Assembly (NCBI GenBank): GCA_035356615.1
Contig: DAOQSN010000008.1
Location: forward strand, 70,104-134,103
Length of the DNA: 64,000 bases
Origin: JAKQDH01 sp029558835
Lineage (GTDB): Bacteria; Planctomycetota; Phycisphaerae; UBA1845
Direction of reading: 5' to 3'
In this document: in pieces, positions 51,545 to 60,385 of the stretch
Position numbering within the stretch: position 1 is the stretch's first letter
How the letters are laid out: each line of letters opens with the position of its first letter
Program-made: the position numbers and the translations under genes
The notes under the pieces: generated by a model
Seen by the model: only the letters and a program-made list of their open reading frames with translations
What the model was told of the DNA's origin: nothing
The model's database searches: none

Positions 51545-53554
51545 TCAGGCAAACGTGAGTCGGCGCGCCGCCGCTTCCTGCGCGAGTCGGCGCGTGTGCT
51601 TGGCGGTCTCCTCGGACGCCCGGGCAGTACGATCCAATGCTTGGCCTGCCCCCAGCCCCCAGACCGCGGCCGTGCTGAACGTCCCCACCACGCTGACGCT
51701 GCGCTCCCTGGCTGTCTGAAGCTCGTCGCCGAGGCCCGACAGACTCTTCCGCACCTTCGCCAGCAGGTCTTCAGGGCCTTCGAGCTTGCCGGGCGCTTCG
51801 GCTTGCTTGGCTTCTCGCTTCCGCCGGGCCGCGGCCAGGGCGTCCTGCCATTCCTTGCGGGCTTGGGCAAGGTCCGCCTCGTTCTCGGCCAAGCGCTGCC
51901 GGTACTCGCTGTCGAGCTGCTGGTGCTTCTTGAGGTTCTCGCGGCCAATCTCGGCCAGCGTGGCCTCATGGACCTGCGTGGCTAGCTCGCGCTGCCGCCG
52001 GCGGCGTTCTTCGCGCTCGGCGAGCTTGCGGCCGGTCTCCTGCTCGATCTCGGCTTTCTTGGTCTCGTAGTATTCGTCCGCGGCGCGGCGAGCCGCTTCG
52101 GCGTCGAAGCTGGAATCAAACTGACTGCGGACGAAGTGCCACGCCTTGACCAGTTGCCGCCCCGTCCAGGCCCACGCCTCCTGGACCCAGCCGGTAAACT
52201 GCGTCCACGTCTTCGAGAGGAACGCCGTGGTCTCGATCCAGCCCACCTCCAGGGCATGCCAGACGATCTCGGCGACGGCCAGCAGGCCGTGCCAGGCGTC
52301 GTAGCCGATGCGGATGAAGAAGTTGCGGAAGTTGAGCCAAGCCTGCTCCAGGAAGTTGATGCCCCGCGTCCACTCCATCTTGAGCGTGAGCCACAGTATC
52401 TTGGCCGCCAGGGTGATGTCTCCGGCGGCCAGGGCGTCGGCGATGCCCTGGTAGGACGCCACCGCCTCGTCGCGCAGCGTCCCGAATCGCTCAGCCAGCC
52501 AGCCCAGGGCCTTCGCGCCGGCACCGGTGGCGTGGAGGATGTACGTTCCCAGCGCCGCGACGGCCGTGATGACCAAGCCGATCGGCGAGACGAGGAACGC
52601 CAGCACCGCGCCCAGCAGTTTCAGCGCCACCCCGACGCCGCTGACGACCACCGACAGCCCGGCCAGCACTCTCGCCACGCCCGTGATCGCATAGCCGAGC
52701 GTCACCAGTGCCACGCCGGCCGCCACGACACCGACGGCCACCTTCAGGATCGTGACGATGAGTTCCTTGTTCCGTTTGATCCAGTCGGCCGCGCCGGCGG
52801 CGACGCGCGTCACCCACTGAGCGGCCTGCGAGAGTACAGGGACCAGAGCCGAGCCGACGACGAAGGCGCCCTGCTTGAGCACCTTGCCCATGATTTCCAG
52901 CGTGTCGCTGAAACGCTCGGCAGCCTGGGCATCCTCGGTGGAGATGGTCAGGCCCAGTTTGCGGGCGGCGCCTTGCAACTCCTCGATGCCGGCCGCGCCG
53001 CCGGTAAGCATAGGCAGAAGCTGCGTGCCGCTGCGGCCAAAGAGTTCCAGCGCGGCCGCCGCCTTGATGGTGGGGTCCTCGATCCGCGCCAACCGGTCGG
53101 CGATGAGCTTGAACTGCTGCTCGGGCGAAAGCTGGTCGAGCTCGGCCACCGTCAGGCCCAGCAATGCCAGGGAATCCTGTGCGGACTTCGAGCCGGTCGC
53201 GGCGTCCACGAGCGTCCGCTGCATCTTGCGGACGCCGGCCTCGAACACCTCCAGACTCGCCCCGGACAGGTCGGCGGCGAAACCCAGCTCGCTGAGTGTC
53301 TCGACCGAGAAGCCAGTGCGGGCGGACATCTTCGCCAAGTCGTCGCCCATGCCGGCGAAGACCTTGCTGGATGCTGCCAGGGGCGCGATGACGGCCGAGC
53401 CCAGGCCGGCAAGCTTGAGGCCCAGGTTACGGACGCCCTCGCCGAACGTCTTGAGCTTCGCCGACGCGCGCTTCAGCCCGCGCACCAGCTTGCTGTCGTC
53501 GGCGAAGAGCTCGACGAACGCGCGCCCGGCTCGGATGGCGCCTGCCTGGGGCAT
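51545..53554 (-). CDS. Phage tail tape measure protein
   Basis: 669 residues; sets tail length and enters the host membrane at infection. The N-terminal part (RAFVELFADDSKLVRGLKRASAKLKTFGEGVRNLG) is the typical TMP start, and ARTGFSVETLSELGFAADLSG is a common phage TMP motif. A hydrophobic central stretch (about residues 265-345: TILKVAVGVVAAGVALVTLGYAITGVARVLAG and following) could insert in membrane. The C-terminal third is coiled-coil (EQETGRKLAEREERRRRQREL). GGGAG precedes the ATG. The length predicts a tail of roughly 100 nm by the usual 1.5 angstrom per residue rule. Confidence 0.9.
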   Translation of the reverse strand: MPQAGAIRAGRAFVELFADDSKLVRGLKRASAKLKTFGEGVRNLGLKLAGLGSAVIAPLAASSKVFAGMGDDLAKMSARTGFSVETLSELGFAADLSGASLEVFEAGVRKMQRTLVDAATGSKSAQDSLALLGLTVAELDQLSPEQQFKLIADRLARIEDPTIKAAAALELFGRSGTQLLPMLTGGAAGIEELQGAARKLGLTISTEDAQAAERFSDTLEIMGKVLKQGAFVVGSALVPVLSQAAQWVTRVAAGAADWIKRNKELIVTILKVAVGVVAAGVALVTLGYAITGVARVLAGLSVVVSGVGVALKLLGAVLAFLVSPIGLVITAVAALGTYILHATGAGAKALGWLAERFGTLRDEAVASYQGIADALAAGDITLAAKILWLTLKMEWTRGINFLEQAWLNFRNFFIRIGYDAWHGLLAVAEIVWHALEVGWIETTAFLSKTWTQFTGWVQEAWAWTGRQLVKAWHFVRSQFDSSFDAEAARRAADEYYETKKAEIEQETGRKLAEREERRRRQRELATQVHEATLAEIGRENLKKHQQLDSEYRQRLAENEADLAQARKEWQDALAAARRKREAKQAEAPGKLEGPEDLLAKVRKSLSGLGDELQTARERSVSVVGTFSTAAVWGLGAGQALDRTARASEETAKHTRRLAQEAAARRLTFA

Positions 53555-53563
53555 GGGCTCCCT

Positions 53564-53764
53564 TTACTTGCGAGTGAAGGCGTCCTTCAGGACGGCCAGG
53601 TCGGTGATCTCAAGCGCTTCATCCCGCCGGTCTCTCGCCGTGTAGGGGTCGAAGTCGGCCGGTCGGTACGCCCTGGTCTTCTTCGGGTCGCGGTTCACGT
53701 TGGCGACCAGCGCCAGGATGGCCGACGTGTGTGCCCAGTTGTCCCGCCCGCGCGCCTCGGCCAT
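53564..53764 (-). CDS. Tail assembly chaperone second part, probably reached by frameshift
   Basis: 66 residues from the first ATG, but conserved-looking sequence in this frame extends upstream to about base 53870 (ERGRRGIDPWRTIYELAALVG then GPLTLRELLWMAEARGRD) without a start codon. It runs inside the 3' end of the 168-residue gene, in the -1 frame. The end, KTRAYRPADFDPYT, is typical of tail chaperone T regions. As in lambda gpG/gpGT, a -1 frameshift would fuse the two. The slippery site could not be placed; candidates lie around 53845-53876. Confidence 0.6.
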   Translation of the reverse strand: MAEARGRDNWAHTSAILALVANVNRDPKKTRAYRPADFDPYTARDRRDEALEITDLAVLKDAFTRK

Positions 53765-53784
53765 CCACAGCAGTTCCCGCAGCG

Positions 53785-54291
53785 TCAGCGGGCCGGGGTC
53801 GATACCGACGAGGGCGGCGAGTTCGTAGATGGTCCGCCACGGGTCGATTCCCCGTCGGCCTCGCTCAGGGTCTTTGAGACCGCGGCCTCCAGGTCGAGCT
53901 TGTCGATCCGCGTCTCGATCCGCGCGACCGCCAGGTCGATCATCCGCCGTTGGGCGTCCACGGCCTTGGCCAGGTCGGTCCGCCCCAGCTTGCGGAAAAA
54001 ATCCATGAGTTCCTCATAGAACGCCGTCTGCGCCGCGAACACGGCGTCGCCGCCCAAGGCTGCCGCGAACTGTTCGTCGCTCACCCCGACGGCGTCCGCC
54101 TGCGGCTTGACCAGGGCGAAGATGACATCGCACAGCAGGATCACGTCCGTGCCTAGCCGCGTGAGCAGCGGCGGATCGCCCGCATCGAGTTCGAGCAGGT
54201 TCACGCCCAACAGCCCCTTGACCCGCTTGGCCGCGTCGATAGTTAGCGCCAGCGTCCAAGTGCGTCCGGCGGTGTCGGTGAAGGTCTTCAT
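53785..54291 (-). CDS. Tail assembly chaperone (G-like)
   Basis: 168 residues, ATG 54291. Starts KTFTDTAGRTWTLALTIDAAKRVKGLLGVNLLEL, a pattern seen in tail chaperones that follow the tail tube and precede the tape measure. Helical middle (DVIFALVKPQADAVGVSDEQFAAAL). The last 25 or so residues (ESTRGGPSTNSPPSSVSTPAR) look like noncoding reading, which agrees with ribosomes shifting to the -1 frame before the stop. It assists tape measure folding and tail polymerisation. Confidence 0.8.
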   Translation of the reverse strand: MKTFTDTAGRTWTLALTIDAAKRVKGLLGVNLLELDAGDPPLLTRLGTDVILLCDVIFALVKPQADAVGVSDEQFAAALGGDAVFAAQTAFYEELMDFFRKLGRTDLAKAVDAQRRMIDLAVARIETRIDKLDLEAAVSKTLSEADGESTRGGPSTNSPPSSVSTPAR

Positions 54292-54308
54292 CGGTGAACG
54301 CCTCTTTC

Positions 54309-54734
54309 CTAGGGATGACCAACCGCCTCAACCCATTGGCGGAACACGGACAGCTTGGCCGTCACGCTGACGGTGATCGCCTCCTCCAGCGCCTCGTTGC
54401 GACTGAAGGAGGTAATGGCAAAGTCACCGTCCGGCCCTTGACCCTCCGCCTTGTCCAGGATCTTCAGCGCGATGAGCCCCGAGGTGAGAAAGGCGTCCTT
54501 GACGGCCGTGAACCCGGCATCGTCGGGGTCCCAGACCATCTCGAACTCACAGGTGCATTCGCGCAGCGTCGGAGCGGTCGCCCGCCAGCCGGAGTTCGCG
54601 CGCGTGGTCACGTCCGCCTCGCCGGCTTCGAGGTTGAGCGTCACGTCCCGCACGTTGGTCATCTCGGTCGTCGGGCTCGTGCCCGAGGGGCCGTAGTAGA
54701 GCTTCGCGTCCTTGCCCAGAATGAAACTTGGCAT
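54309..54734 (-). CDS. Major tail tube protein
   Basis: 141 residues. FILGKDAKLYYGPSGTSPTTEMTNVRDVTLNLEAGEADVTTRA is the common start of a siphophage tail tube subunit family; CEFEMVWDPDDAGFTAVKDAF matches the central part. Monomers stack into hexameric rings that form the tail. Placed between the connector genes and the tail chaperone as expected. ATG 54734. Confidence 0.85.
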   Translation of the reverse strand: MPSFILGKDAKLYYGPSGTSPTTEMTNVRDVTLNLEAGEADVTTRANSGWRATAPTLRECTCEFEMVWDPDDAGFTAVKDAFLTSGLIALKILDKAEGQGPDGDFAITSFSRNEALEEAITVSVTAKLSVFRQWVEAVGHP

Positions 54735-54744
54735 TCGGCGCCTC

Positions 54745-55182
54745 CTATGGTTTCACGCTCTTCGCCCACAGCGCGGGGAGTTTCGGCTTCTCACGCTCGA
54801 ACGCAGGCCCCATGAATGGCCGGGCGGCGATTCTCACGCGGCGTTTCTTCCGCTTGCCGCGTAGCCCTTCGACCACGGTCGAGGTCCCGCCGTATTCGAG
54901 CGCCTGCGGGGCGTCGCCGACTTTCTGATTCAGCCGCAGCGGACCGATGACGACGCTCCTTCGCCCCGCGTCGTAGCCGAAGAAGATGAACTTCCTCAGC
55001 AGCCCGATGTGCGAACTGGGCGGCTCGCCCGGCTTGCTGACGGCCTTGCGCTTGCGGATGCTGTGCTTCGCACCTGTCCGCACGAAGGCCCCGAACTTCG
55101 AGAGCACCTTCCGCGTGGCCTTGTCCACCCGCTTGGTGACGGCCCTGGTGTCAAAGAACATCTGCTTCGTGACGAACAACAT
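54745..55182 (-). CDS. HK97 gp10-like/neck protein
   Basis: 145 residues, strongly basic (TRAVTKRVDKATRKVLSKFGAFVRTGAKHSIRKRKAVSKPGEPP). The pattern of a basic helical N-terminus, a SKPGEPP turn, then RPFMGPAFEREKPKLPALWA near the end is typical of HK97 gp10-type tail-completion or minor tail proteins. It would sit at the head-tail interface. ATG 55182, ten bases before the tail tube gene. Confidence 0.75.
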   Translation of the reverse strand: MLFVTKQMFFDTRAVTKRVDKATRKVLSKFGAFVRTGAKHSIRKRKAVSKPGEPPSSHIGLLRKFIFFGYDAGRRSVVIGPLRLNQKVGDAPQALEYGGTSTVVEGLRGKRKKRRVRIAARPFMGPAFEREKPKLPALWAKSVKP

Positions 55183-55187
55183 TGACG

Positions 55188-55472
55188 CTACTCGCCACTC
55201 TGGGCCACGACGAACACGCGGGCCATATCGTTACCCAAGCAGAACTCGAATTCCGACAGGTCCACGTGCGTCAACTCTGCCTGAGTCTCCAGAGGCCACA
55301 GTTCCGCCGCGCCGCCGCGATAACGCACCTGGACGTGCGGGTCAGCACTGATGCCGAACCCAGCACGCCGGACGATGAACGTGGCATTCAAGATGAGCGG
55401 AGAAGCCGCCAGCCGCACCCAGACGTCGGCGGTGTCGAGCAGCACCGACTTCATGTAGACGTTCGCGCTCAT
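55188..55472 (-). CDS. Small phage virion/connector protein
   Basis: 94 residues, beta-rich (ADVWVRLAASPLILNATFIVRRAG, PHVQVRYRGGAAELWPLETQAELTHVDLSEFEF). No family recognised. ATG 55472 overlaps the stop of the upstream tail-completion gene by four bases. Position suggests a head-tail joining or capsid accessory role. Confidence 0.65.
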   Translation of the reverse strand: MSANVYMKSVLLDTADVWVRLAASPLILNATFIVRRAGFGISADPHVQVRYRGGAAELWPLETQAELTHVDLSEFEFCLGNDMARVFVVAQSGE

Positions 55473-55903
55473 TGCATCACCCGGTACATCACCGTCAGCA
55501 CGCTCGTGAACTGCCGCAACTGAGTCACGTGCTCACCGATGAAGATGGGGTCGTTCTCCGTCCTCACCCAAGTCGCTTCGGGCGCGGCCGCCAGCTTCCG
55601 GCCGCGCAGGTAGTCCGCGACCTGCTCGACCAGCGTCATCAACCCGTCGATCTCGGTGCCCCCGTCCGTGGCCAGCTTCCGCTGCACGCCGACATCGACC
55701 TGCACGTCGCATTGCGTCAGCGACCGGCTGGCCCCGCTCATTTCCAAACCGCGCGGGACCACCGTAACGTGCAGGTCCTTCATGTCCTGAAGCTCAAAGA
55801 CGGGCTGATAGGCACGCTGCGCCGAGGCCAGCCCGACCAACGGGCTACCCGGTGCGTTCAGTTCGGCCACCACGGCGTTGGCAACAGCGACGATTGTGGA
55901 CAC
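55469..55903 (-). CDS. Tail completion/terminator-like protein
   Basis: 144 residues, starting at GTG 55903. Pattern: helix STIVAVANAVVAELNA, then a beta-rich core (LHVTVVPRGLEMSGASRSLTQCDVQVDVGVQR) and a C-terminal strand pair (FTSVLTVMYRVM). This resembles gpU/tail-terminator and minor capsid proteins that cap the tail tube. Follows the small TM protein by one base. Assignment is by position and secondary structure. Confidence 0.65.
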   Translation of the reverse strand: MSTIVAVANAVVAELNAPGSPLVGLASAQRAYQPVFELQDMKDLHVTVVPRGLEMSGASRSLTQCDVQVDVGVQRKLATDGGTEIDGLMTLVEQVADYLRGRKLAAAPEATWVRTENDPIFIGEHVTQLRQFTSVLTVMYRVMQ

Positions 55904-55904
55904 G

Positions 55905-56141
55905 TCACGCTCCGAAGATCAGGTTCCAGACCGCCCCCACCGCCAGCGTCACCGTCGAGCCGGCAATGATCCACAGCAGCTTCGAGCGCACTCTTTCGGT
56001 CGCTTCGAGCCGATCCAGCCGTACCTTGATGCCGGTGCTGCCGTTGCCGCGGATCGCCTCGTCCAGGCGGTCGAGCTTCGCGTGGATCGCGGCGAACTCG
56101 CCCTTGCAGACGCGGTCGTATTGTTCATCGCAGTACGTCAC
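55905..56141 (-). CDS. Small coiled-coil plus membrane protein (XhlA/holin-accessory-like)
   Basis: 78 residues from GTG 56141, which overlaps the upstream stop (GTGA). The N-terminal two thirds form a coiled coil (FAAIHAKLDRLDEAIRGN ... KVRLDRLEATERVRSK) and the C-terminus is one transmembrane helix (LLWIIAGSTVTLAVGAVWNLIFG). This layout is shared by XhlA-type holin-associated proteins. It sits in the connector region, not in a lysis block; no endolysin is seen nearby, so lysis function is only a suggestion. Confidence 0.7.
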   Translation of the reverse strand: MTYCDEQYDRVCKGEFAAIHAKLDRLDEAIRGNGSTGIKVRLDRLEATERVRSKLLWIIAGSTVTLAVGAVWNLIFGA

Positions 56142-56518
56142 GGCGTTTCCTCGTCGATCCGCTTCGTGTGAATCCGCAAAGTCTTTCCGAACGAGCCCGC
56201 CGGCCGGTAGTGACCGGTGCCGGCCAAGTCGAGCACCTCAAACACCTGCACGCTGTCCCCGGCCGGCAGGCGAATCCGGTCGCCGATCCGGGGCTTCGTC
56301 ACCACACCCCCGAGCACCAGATCGTCCGCCGCAACGAGGAAGTCGGTGGCCAAAGCCTGCACCGTCGCGCCGGCGTCGTCAGTGAGTTCATACCGAGTGC
56401 TGCCCAGGGTGGCCGACAGCTCGACCGACTCCGACCCACGGACGTACTCGACCGTCCGCGAGAGATGCCACGCCCGCTGCTCCTCCAGCCATGCCACGCC
56501 GTGTTCGAGAAGGTCCAC
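56138..56518 (-). CDS. Phage head-tail connector-like protein
   Basis: 126 residues from GTG 56518 (GGAG 10 bases upstream). Helical start (DLLEHGVAWLEEQRAWHLSRTVEYVRG), then a beta-barrel-like part (RIGDRIRLPAGDSVQVFEVLDLAGTGHYRPAG) that resembles head-tail stopper/joining proteins. Located directly after the capsid cement gene. Confidence 0.65.
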   Translation of the reverse strand: MDLLEHGVAWLEEQRAWHLSRTVEYVRGSESVELSATLGSTRYELTDDAGATVQALATDFLVAADDLVLGGVVTKPRIGDRIRLPAGDSVQVFEVLDLAGTGHYRPAGSFGKTLRIHTKRIDEETP

Positions 56519-56536
56519 CGAGTCTGGACTCCAGGC

Positions 56537-56872
56537 TCACTGACTCATCCGCACCCGGACCGTCGCGTCGGCATCTGCGGCCGCCTTGACGCACTTGCCG
56601 ATCAGCTTGTTGCCCGAAGCCGTCGTGGTCGCCCGCTGATTGGTCGCGTCCCAGTAACAGTTGGCACCCGCGCTGATGGCCGTACCGCCGCCGGTAGCCT
56701 TGGGAAAGTCGAACACGCCCGTCACCGCCAGCGCCCCCAGCCTGCTCGCCGGGATGTCCACCTTGGCCACGCCGACCAGTTCACCCTGAACGACTACGTC
56801 GCCGGCGGTCACGTTCGAGCCGGGCGTGTAGTCGATGCTGCTGCCGTCATGTACGAACGTTACAAGTGGCAT
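56537..56872 (-). CDS. DUF2190-type capsid cement/decoration protein
   Basis: 111 residues. MPLVTFVHDGSSIDYTPGSNVTAGDVVVQGELVGVAKVDI, then ALAVTGVFDFPKA, GANCYWDATNQRAT and GKCVKAAADADATVRVRM are the successive motifs of DUF2190 proteins, trimeric decoration proteins that stabilise expanded capsids. It follows the major capsid gene as usual. ATG 56872. Confidence 0.85.
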   Translation of the reverse strand: MPLVTFVHDGSSIDYTPGSNVTAGDVVVQGELVGVAKVDIPASRLGALAVTGVFDFPKATGGGTAISAGANCYWDATNQRATTTASGNKLIGKCVKAAADADATVRVRMSQ

Positions 56873-56937
56873 TCTCCGTCACTCCTTCCGCAGGTTCGCG
56901 GTATCGCCTGCTCACCTGCTCTGAGCGGCTACGCCGC

Positions 56938-58935
56938 TCACGCCTCGCCTTTCATCTTCACGCCCGCCCGCCAGTCCTGGAGGGCGACGCCGAAGTCGTA
57001 GTACCCCCGAAACTGGATGCCCAGCAAGTTGAAGTCCGCGTCGGCCCGCTCCACCGTCGGCGTCTGGACGCCGTTGAGGAACGCGACCTCGATGACCGGC
57101 AGATCGTCCGGATCGGCCAGCAGGTACCACGCCTTCGCCGAGTAGCCGTCGATGCTCGCGTTGCTCAGATATGCCGAGTGCACAGGGCTGAACTTGCCTG
57201 CGTGCGGGTTGCTGGTGGCGTACTTGGTGCTGGCCGTGGTGTCGCGCAGCTCCGTCGAGTTCATCAACTGGGTGCCGCGAACCAGCAACGCCGGCGGCAC
57301 GAGCAGCACCTTGGCGACCAGCGCCAGCGGGTTGTTGTCCGTGTCCTTCTGTTCCAGAAAGAGCAGTTCGGCGGCGGTCAGGCCGTCCACGGTGAGGGCC
57401 GTGTCCACGCCAGCCTTGTAGTTGCCGCGGGCGCCGGTGAAGAACGCGGCGTTGGCGAGGAACGCGGTCCAGAAGACCTTGTTGAGCTTCAGCGCGCCGC
57501 CTCGTCCGATCCGCCGCGGCAACGCCGTCAGCGCGCCGAGGTCGTCATTGATGAGGTCCGTGCGGGTGATGGAGAACATCCGCCCGTAGGTCTTGGCCTG
57601 GTTGGTGAAGGTCTCCTCATCGACCTGGCCGTGCTTCAGTTCACCCGTCGGCCCAACCTCCTCGTACTCGAAGGCGCCGGTGAGCCGGTAACTGGTGACC
57701 GTCTTGAAGTCGCGGACGCTGCGGGTGGCGGCGATGCGCCTCCAGGTGTCCTCCACGCTCTCGAAGCCGGCCAGCAGGAACTTGTTGGCGACGTTGCTGA
57801 GGATGCCGGGCAGGCGGAACGTGCTGAACGCCGCCTGGAGCGCGCCTTCCATGTCGGAGCGGAAGCTGCGCCCCTGATAGCCGTTCGCCCAGGCCGCTTC
57901 GAGGATGAGTTCCTGCAACCCGATGCCGTTGCGGAACCGCCGCCCGGCGGCGTCGAGCAGCTTCTCGTCGAAGCTCGACTCGATCGGCTTCAGACCGCCG
58001 GTCAAACACACGGCCGCGGCCAGCACGTCGGCATCGACGGTGTTGTCGCGGACGTGCGCCGGCGGGACCTTGGGTCGCTCGGCACGGAGCACCTCAAGCT
58101 CCGTCTGCCCGGCGTCCCAGCCGTCGGCGATGGCGCGGGCCTCGATGTCGGCGTGCCGGCCGGCGCACTTCTTGCGGATGGCCGCGACCCGCTGCGTCTC
58201 TGCGAGCGCGGCCGCCCGGATGCCCGCCACGGCATCGGTGGCGGTTTCGTCCGGTCGGGTGGCGGGCGGGGCGGCGTCCGTGCCGGCCCCGTCCGTCTGC
58301 CCCGCCGCCTCGACCTTGGCCTGCTCCTGCTGGACTTCCTTGTCTTCCCTGTCCTTCATGGCGGTTGACTCCTTGGCCGACGCGGCCACGCTCGCCGAGG
58401 TGTTGCCGTCGGCGGCCAGATCGACGAATGAGATTTCTCCGAGCGTTGCCCGGCGGACCACGTTGACGGGCCCCTTGAACTCCCGCCCGTTGACGAACAC
58501 CGTCTGGTCCTCACGCACGAACTCGAACTGCTCCACCGTCGCCCCGAGCGATGCCTGCCAGGGGAAGCCGTTGCGCGCGGACACCACGATCTCCTTCGCG
58601 GCCGACGTGTCGCGGGAGATCACGCCGGCGGCGACCAGCTTCCCTTCGGCGACGGCAATGGTGTCGGTGTGTCCGACGCCGGCCGTCGCGTCGTGGCCGA
58701 AGCGAATGGGCCGCAACTGCGACGGGATGGCCAGGCCGGCCAGGTCCACAATCACCGGATAGCGCCAGCCGGCGATCCGCATGGCCCCGCCGGTGTAGGC
58801 GACCATCGAGAAGCGCGGCAGCCTCGGCTTGCCGTTGTCGCCCGCGGCAACATCGGCCGCGGCTTCGATGGATATCCCGCCCGGCTCACACACGAATCGA
58901 AGCGTCTTGTGATCGTCTTGTTCAGGCAGCGGCAC
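56938..58935 (-). CDS. Fused prohead protease and major capsid protein
   Basis: About 665 residues from GTG 58935, which has AGGAGG eight bases upstream and overlaps the portal stop; the longer open frame is rejected. Residues about 1-200 resemble a HK97/S49-like prohead protease (RFGHDATAGVGHTDTIAVAEGK, ISRDTSAAKEIVVSARNGFPWQASLGA). A Glu/Ala-rich, coiled-coil scaffold-like segment follows (about 205-300). The rest resembles the Mu gpT/HK97-fold major capsid (FRSDMEGALQAAFSTFRLPGILSNVANKFLLAGF, TRTDLINDDLGALTALPRRIGRGGALKLN). The protease would cut itself free during capsid maturation. Confidence 0.88.
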   Translation of the reverse strand: MPLPEQDDHKTLRFVCEPGGISIEAAADVAAGDNGKPRLPRFSMVAYTGGAMRIAGWRYPVIVDLAGLAIPSQLRPIRFGHDATAGVGHTDTIAVAEGKLVAAGVISRDTSAAKEIVVSARNGFPWQASLGATVEQFEFVREDQTVFVNGREFKGPVNVVRRATLGEISFVDLAADGNTSASVAASAKESTAMKDREDKEVQQEQAKVEAAGQTDGAGTDAAPPATRPDETATDAVAGIRAAALAETQRVAAIRKKCAGRHADIEARAIADGWDAGQTELEVLRAERPKVPPAHVRDNTVDADVLAAAVCLTGGLKPIESSFDEKLLDAAGRRFRNGIGLQELILEAAWANGYQGRSFRSDMEGALQAAFSTFRLPGILSNVANKFLLAGFESVEDTWRRIAATRSVRDFKTVTSYRLTGAFEYEEVGPTGELKHGQVDEETFTNQAKTYGRMFSITRTDLINDDLGALTALPRRIGRGGALKLNKVFWTAFLANAAFFTGARGNYKAGVDTALTVDGLTAAELLFLEQKDTDNNPLALVAKVLLVPPALLVRGTQLMNSTELRDTTASTKYATSNPHAGKFSPVHSAYLSNASIDGYSAKAWYLLADPDDLPVIEVAFLNGVQTPTVERADADFNLLGIQFRGYYDFGVALQDWRAGVKMKGEA

Positions 58936-60385
58936 GGCCGACCTCCTCGTCTTGTTCGGCGTCGTCCTCGTCGCTCTCCACAGGCGCCCGCGGGGCGACC
59001 TCGGCACTGGCAAGGCCGAGTTCCTTCATGAGCGCGACCTCCTTCGCGCGTTGCCGCAACTCGGTCTCCCAGTCCTTACCTTGGCGGGCGTACTCCGCCG
59101 CGAGCGTCGTCGTATGCGTGCTGAGCCGCTGCGCCTGCGCGGCGGCTTCCTTAGCCGGGTCCACGTGCTCGTGGCCGTCCCAGAACCACTGATGGGTCGC
59201 GTCGCCCAAGTCGCCCAGACCGAAGACCTTCACCGCCTCGGCGAGCCACGCGGAGAGGATGCGGTCCAGCACGACCGCTTCGAGGTGGGTCTGTTCGACC
59301 CGAATGGACTTGTAGTACGTCTGGTGGTCCAGCCGACCGGACGAGTAGTTGTAGCCGCTGCTGTTGCAGGCCGCGACGTTGTACGGCATGTTGAGGCAGC
59401 GGGCGATCTCATTGAGGATTTCCCGCTTGAACATGTCATACGTTGTCGCCGGCTGTTCGGCCTTGACCTGCGACGGCTCCCACCCTTCCGGAGTGAAGAC
59501 GGCCATGTTCGGGGCGAACTCCATCTCGGTCATGGGTTCGACCTCGGCCGCCTCGCCGCCGGCCGGCGCGTTGGTCTTCATCAACACCGCGATGTTTGCC
59601 GCGCTTTCGGCCGCGGCAATCACCGCCAGCGTGTACCGCCGAAGTTGGGCAAACAGCGGCAACGCCGGCAGGATGTCCGGCAAACCGCGGTTCTGGCCCG
59701 GCCGGTCGGCGCGGAACCAGTGGATCACGCTGGCCGCGGGCACGCGGTCGTACTCCGACGTGGCCAAGGCCTTCTCGCCGCCGGGGTGCTCCTTGAGCAC
59801 GTGGTACTCGCGCGGGTTGCCGTACTCGTCCAGCACGATCCCATCGACGGCGTTGGTCTTGGCCAAGGACAGGTCGGGCGTGGTCACCTGGTCGGCTTCG
59901 ATGAGCCGCACGTCCAGCTTCACCGGCGAGTCGTGCCCGGAGTTGCTGAACAGCAGCGCGAACGCCTCCCCGTCCTGTGCCCGTGCCTGCCGCATGGTGC
60001 GGAGCTTCTCGGGCAACCCGACGGCCTTGGCCCAGCGCGCGAACTCCGCTTCGATGACGCGGTTCGCTTCTACCGAGTCGGCGAGCATCTGGAGCCGCGG
60101 GCCGGTGCCAATCACGTCGTTGGCCAGCGTCAGCACGATGCCGCGGGCGTAGGAGTTGTTGGCGACTTCGTACCGGGCGCGGTTGCGAAGCGTCCGGCGC
60201 ACCTCGGGCGAGGCCGCCGCGTCGGCCGACAGATGGTCAGCGTTCGCCCAGTGCTTGCGGTTGTCCGGCGTGGTCTGCGCGGCGTCGTAGCGGCCGCGCA
60301 CGACGAGTACCCGACCGGGGACCGACCCCTTGCCGGGCGTTGCCTTGCGCGAACCGAGTTGTCGCAGCCACTTCAGCACGTTCAC
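58922..60385 (-). CDS. Lambda-type phage portal protein
   Basis: 487 residues from GTG 60385. Motifs of the lambda gpB/PBSX-like portal family: RRTLRNRARYEVANNSYARGIVLTLANDVIGTGP, HWFRADRPGQNRGLPDILPAL, ILNEIARCLNMPYNVAACNSSGYNYSSGRLDHQTYYKS. Portal dodecamers form the DNA entry channel of the capsid. It lies between the RebB-like gene and the protease-capsid gene. C-terminus is acidic (ESDEDDAEQDEE). Confidence 0.93.
   Translation of the reverse strand: MNVLKWLRQLGSRKATPGKGSVPGRVLVVRGRYDAAQTTPDNRKHWANADHLSADAAASPEVRRTLRNRARYEVANNSYARGIVLTLANDVIGTGPRLQMLADSVEANRVIEAEFARWAKAVGLPEKLRTMRQARAQDGEAFALLFSNSGHDSPVKLDVRLIEADQVTTPDLSLAKTNAVDGIVLDEYGNPREYHVLKEHPGGEKALATSEYDRVPAASVIHWFRADRPGQNRGLPDILPALPLFAQLRRYTLAVIAAAESAANIAVLMKTNAPAGGEAAEVEPMTEMEFAPNMAVFTPEGWEPSQVKAEQPATTYDMFKREILNEIARCLNMPYNVAACNSSGYNYSSGRLDHQTYYKSIRVEQTHLEAVVLDRILSAWLAEAVKVFGLGDLGDATHQWFWDGHEHVDPAKEAAAQAQRLSTHTTTLAAEYARQGKDWETELRQRAKEVALMKELGLASAEVAPRAPVESDEDDAEQDEEVGRAAA

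Noticed and set aside
51600..54019. Long plus-strand open frames opposite the tape measure and tail genes
   Set aside because: High GC opens antisense frames; the minus-strand readings match phage tail proteins in the expected order.
55905..56141. Holin
   Set aside because: One transmembrane helix with a coiled coil fits a holin-accessory-type protein, but no endolysin is nearby and the gene lies among connector genes, so holin function was not assigned.
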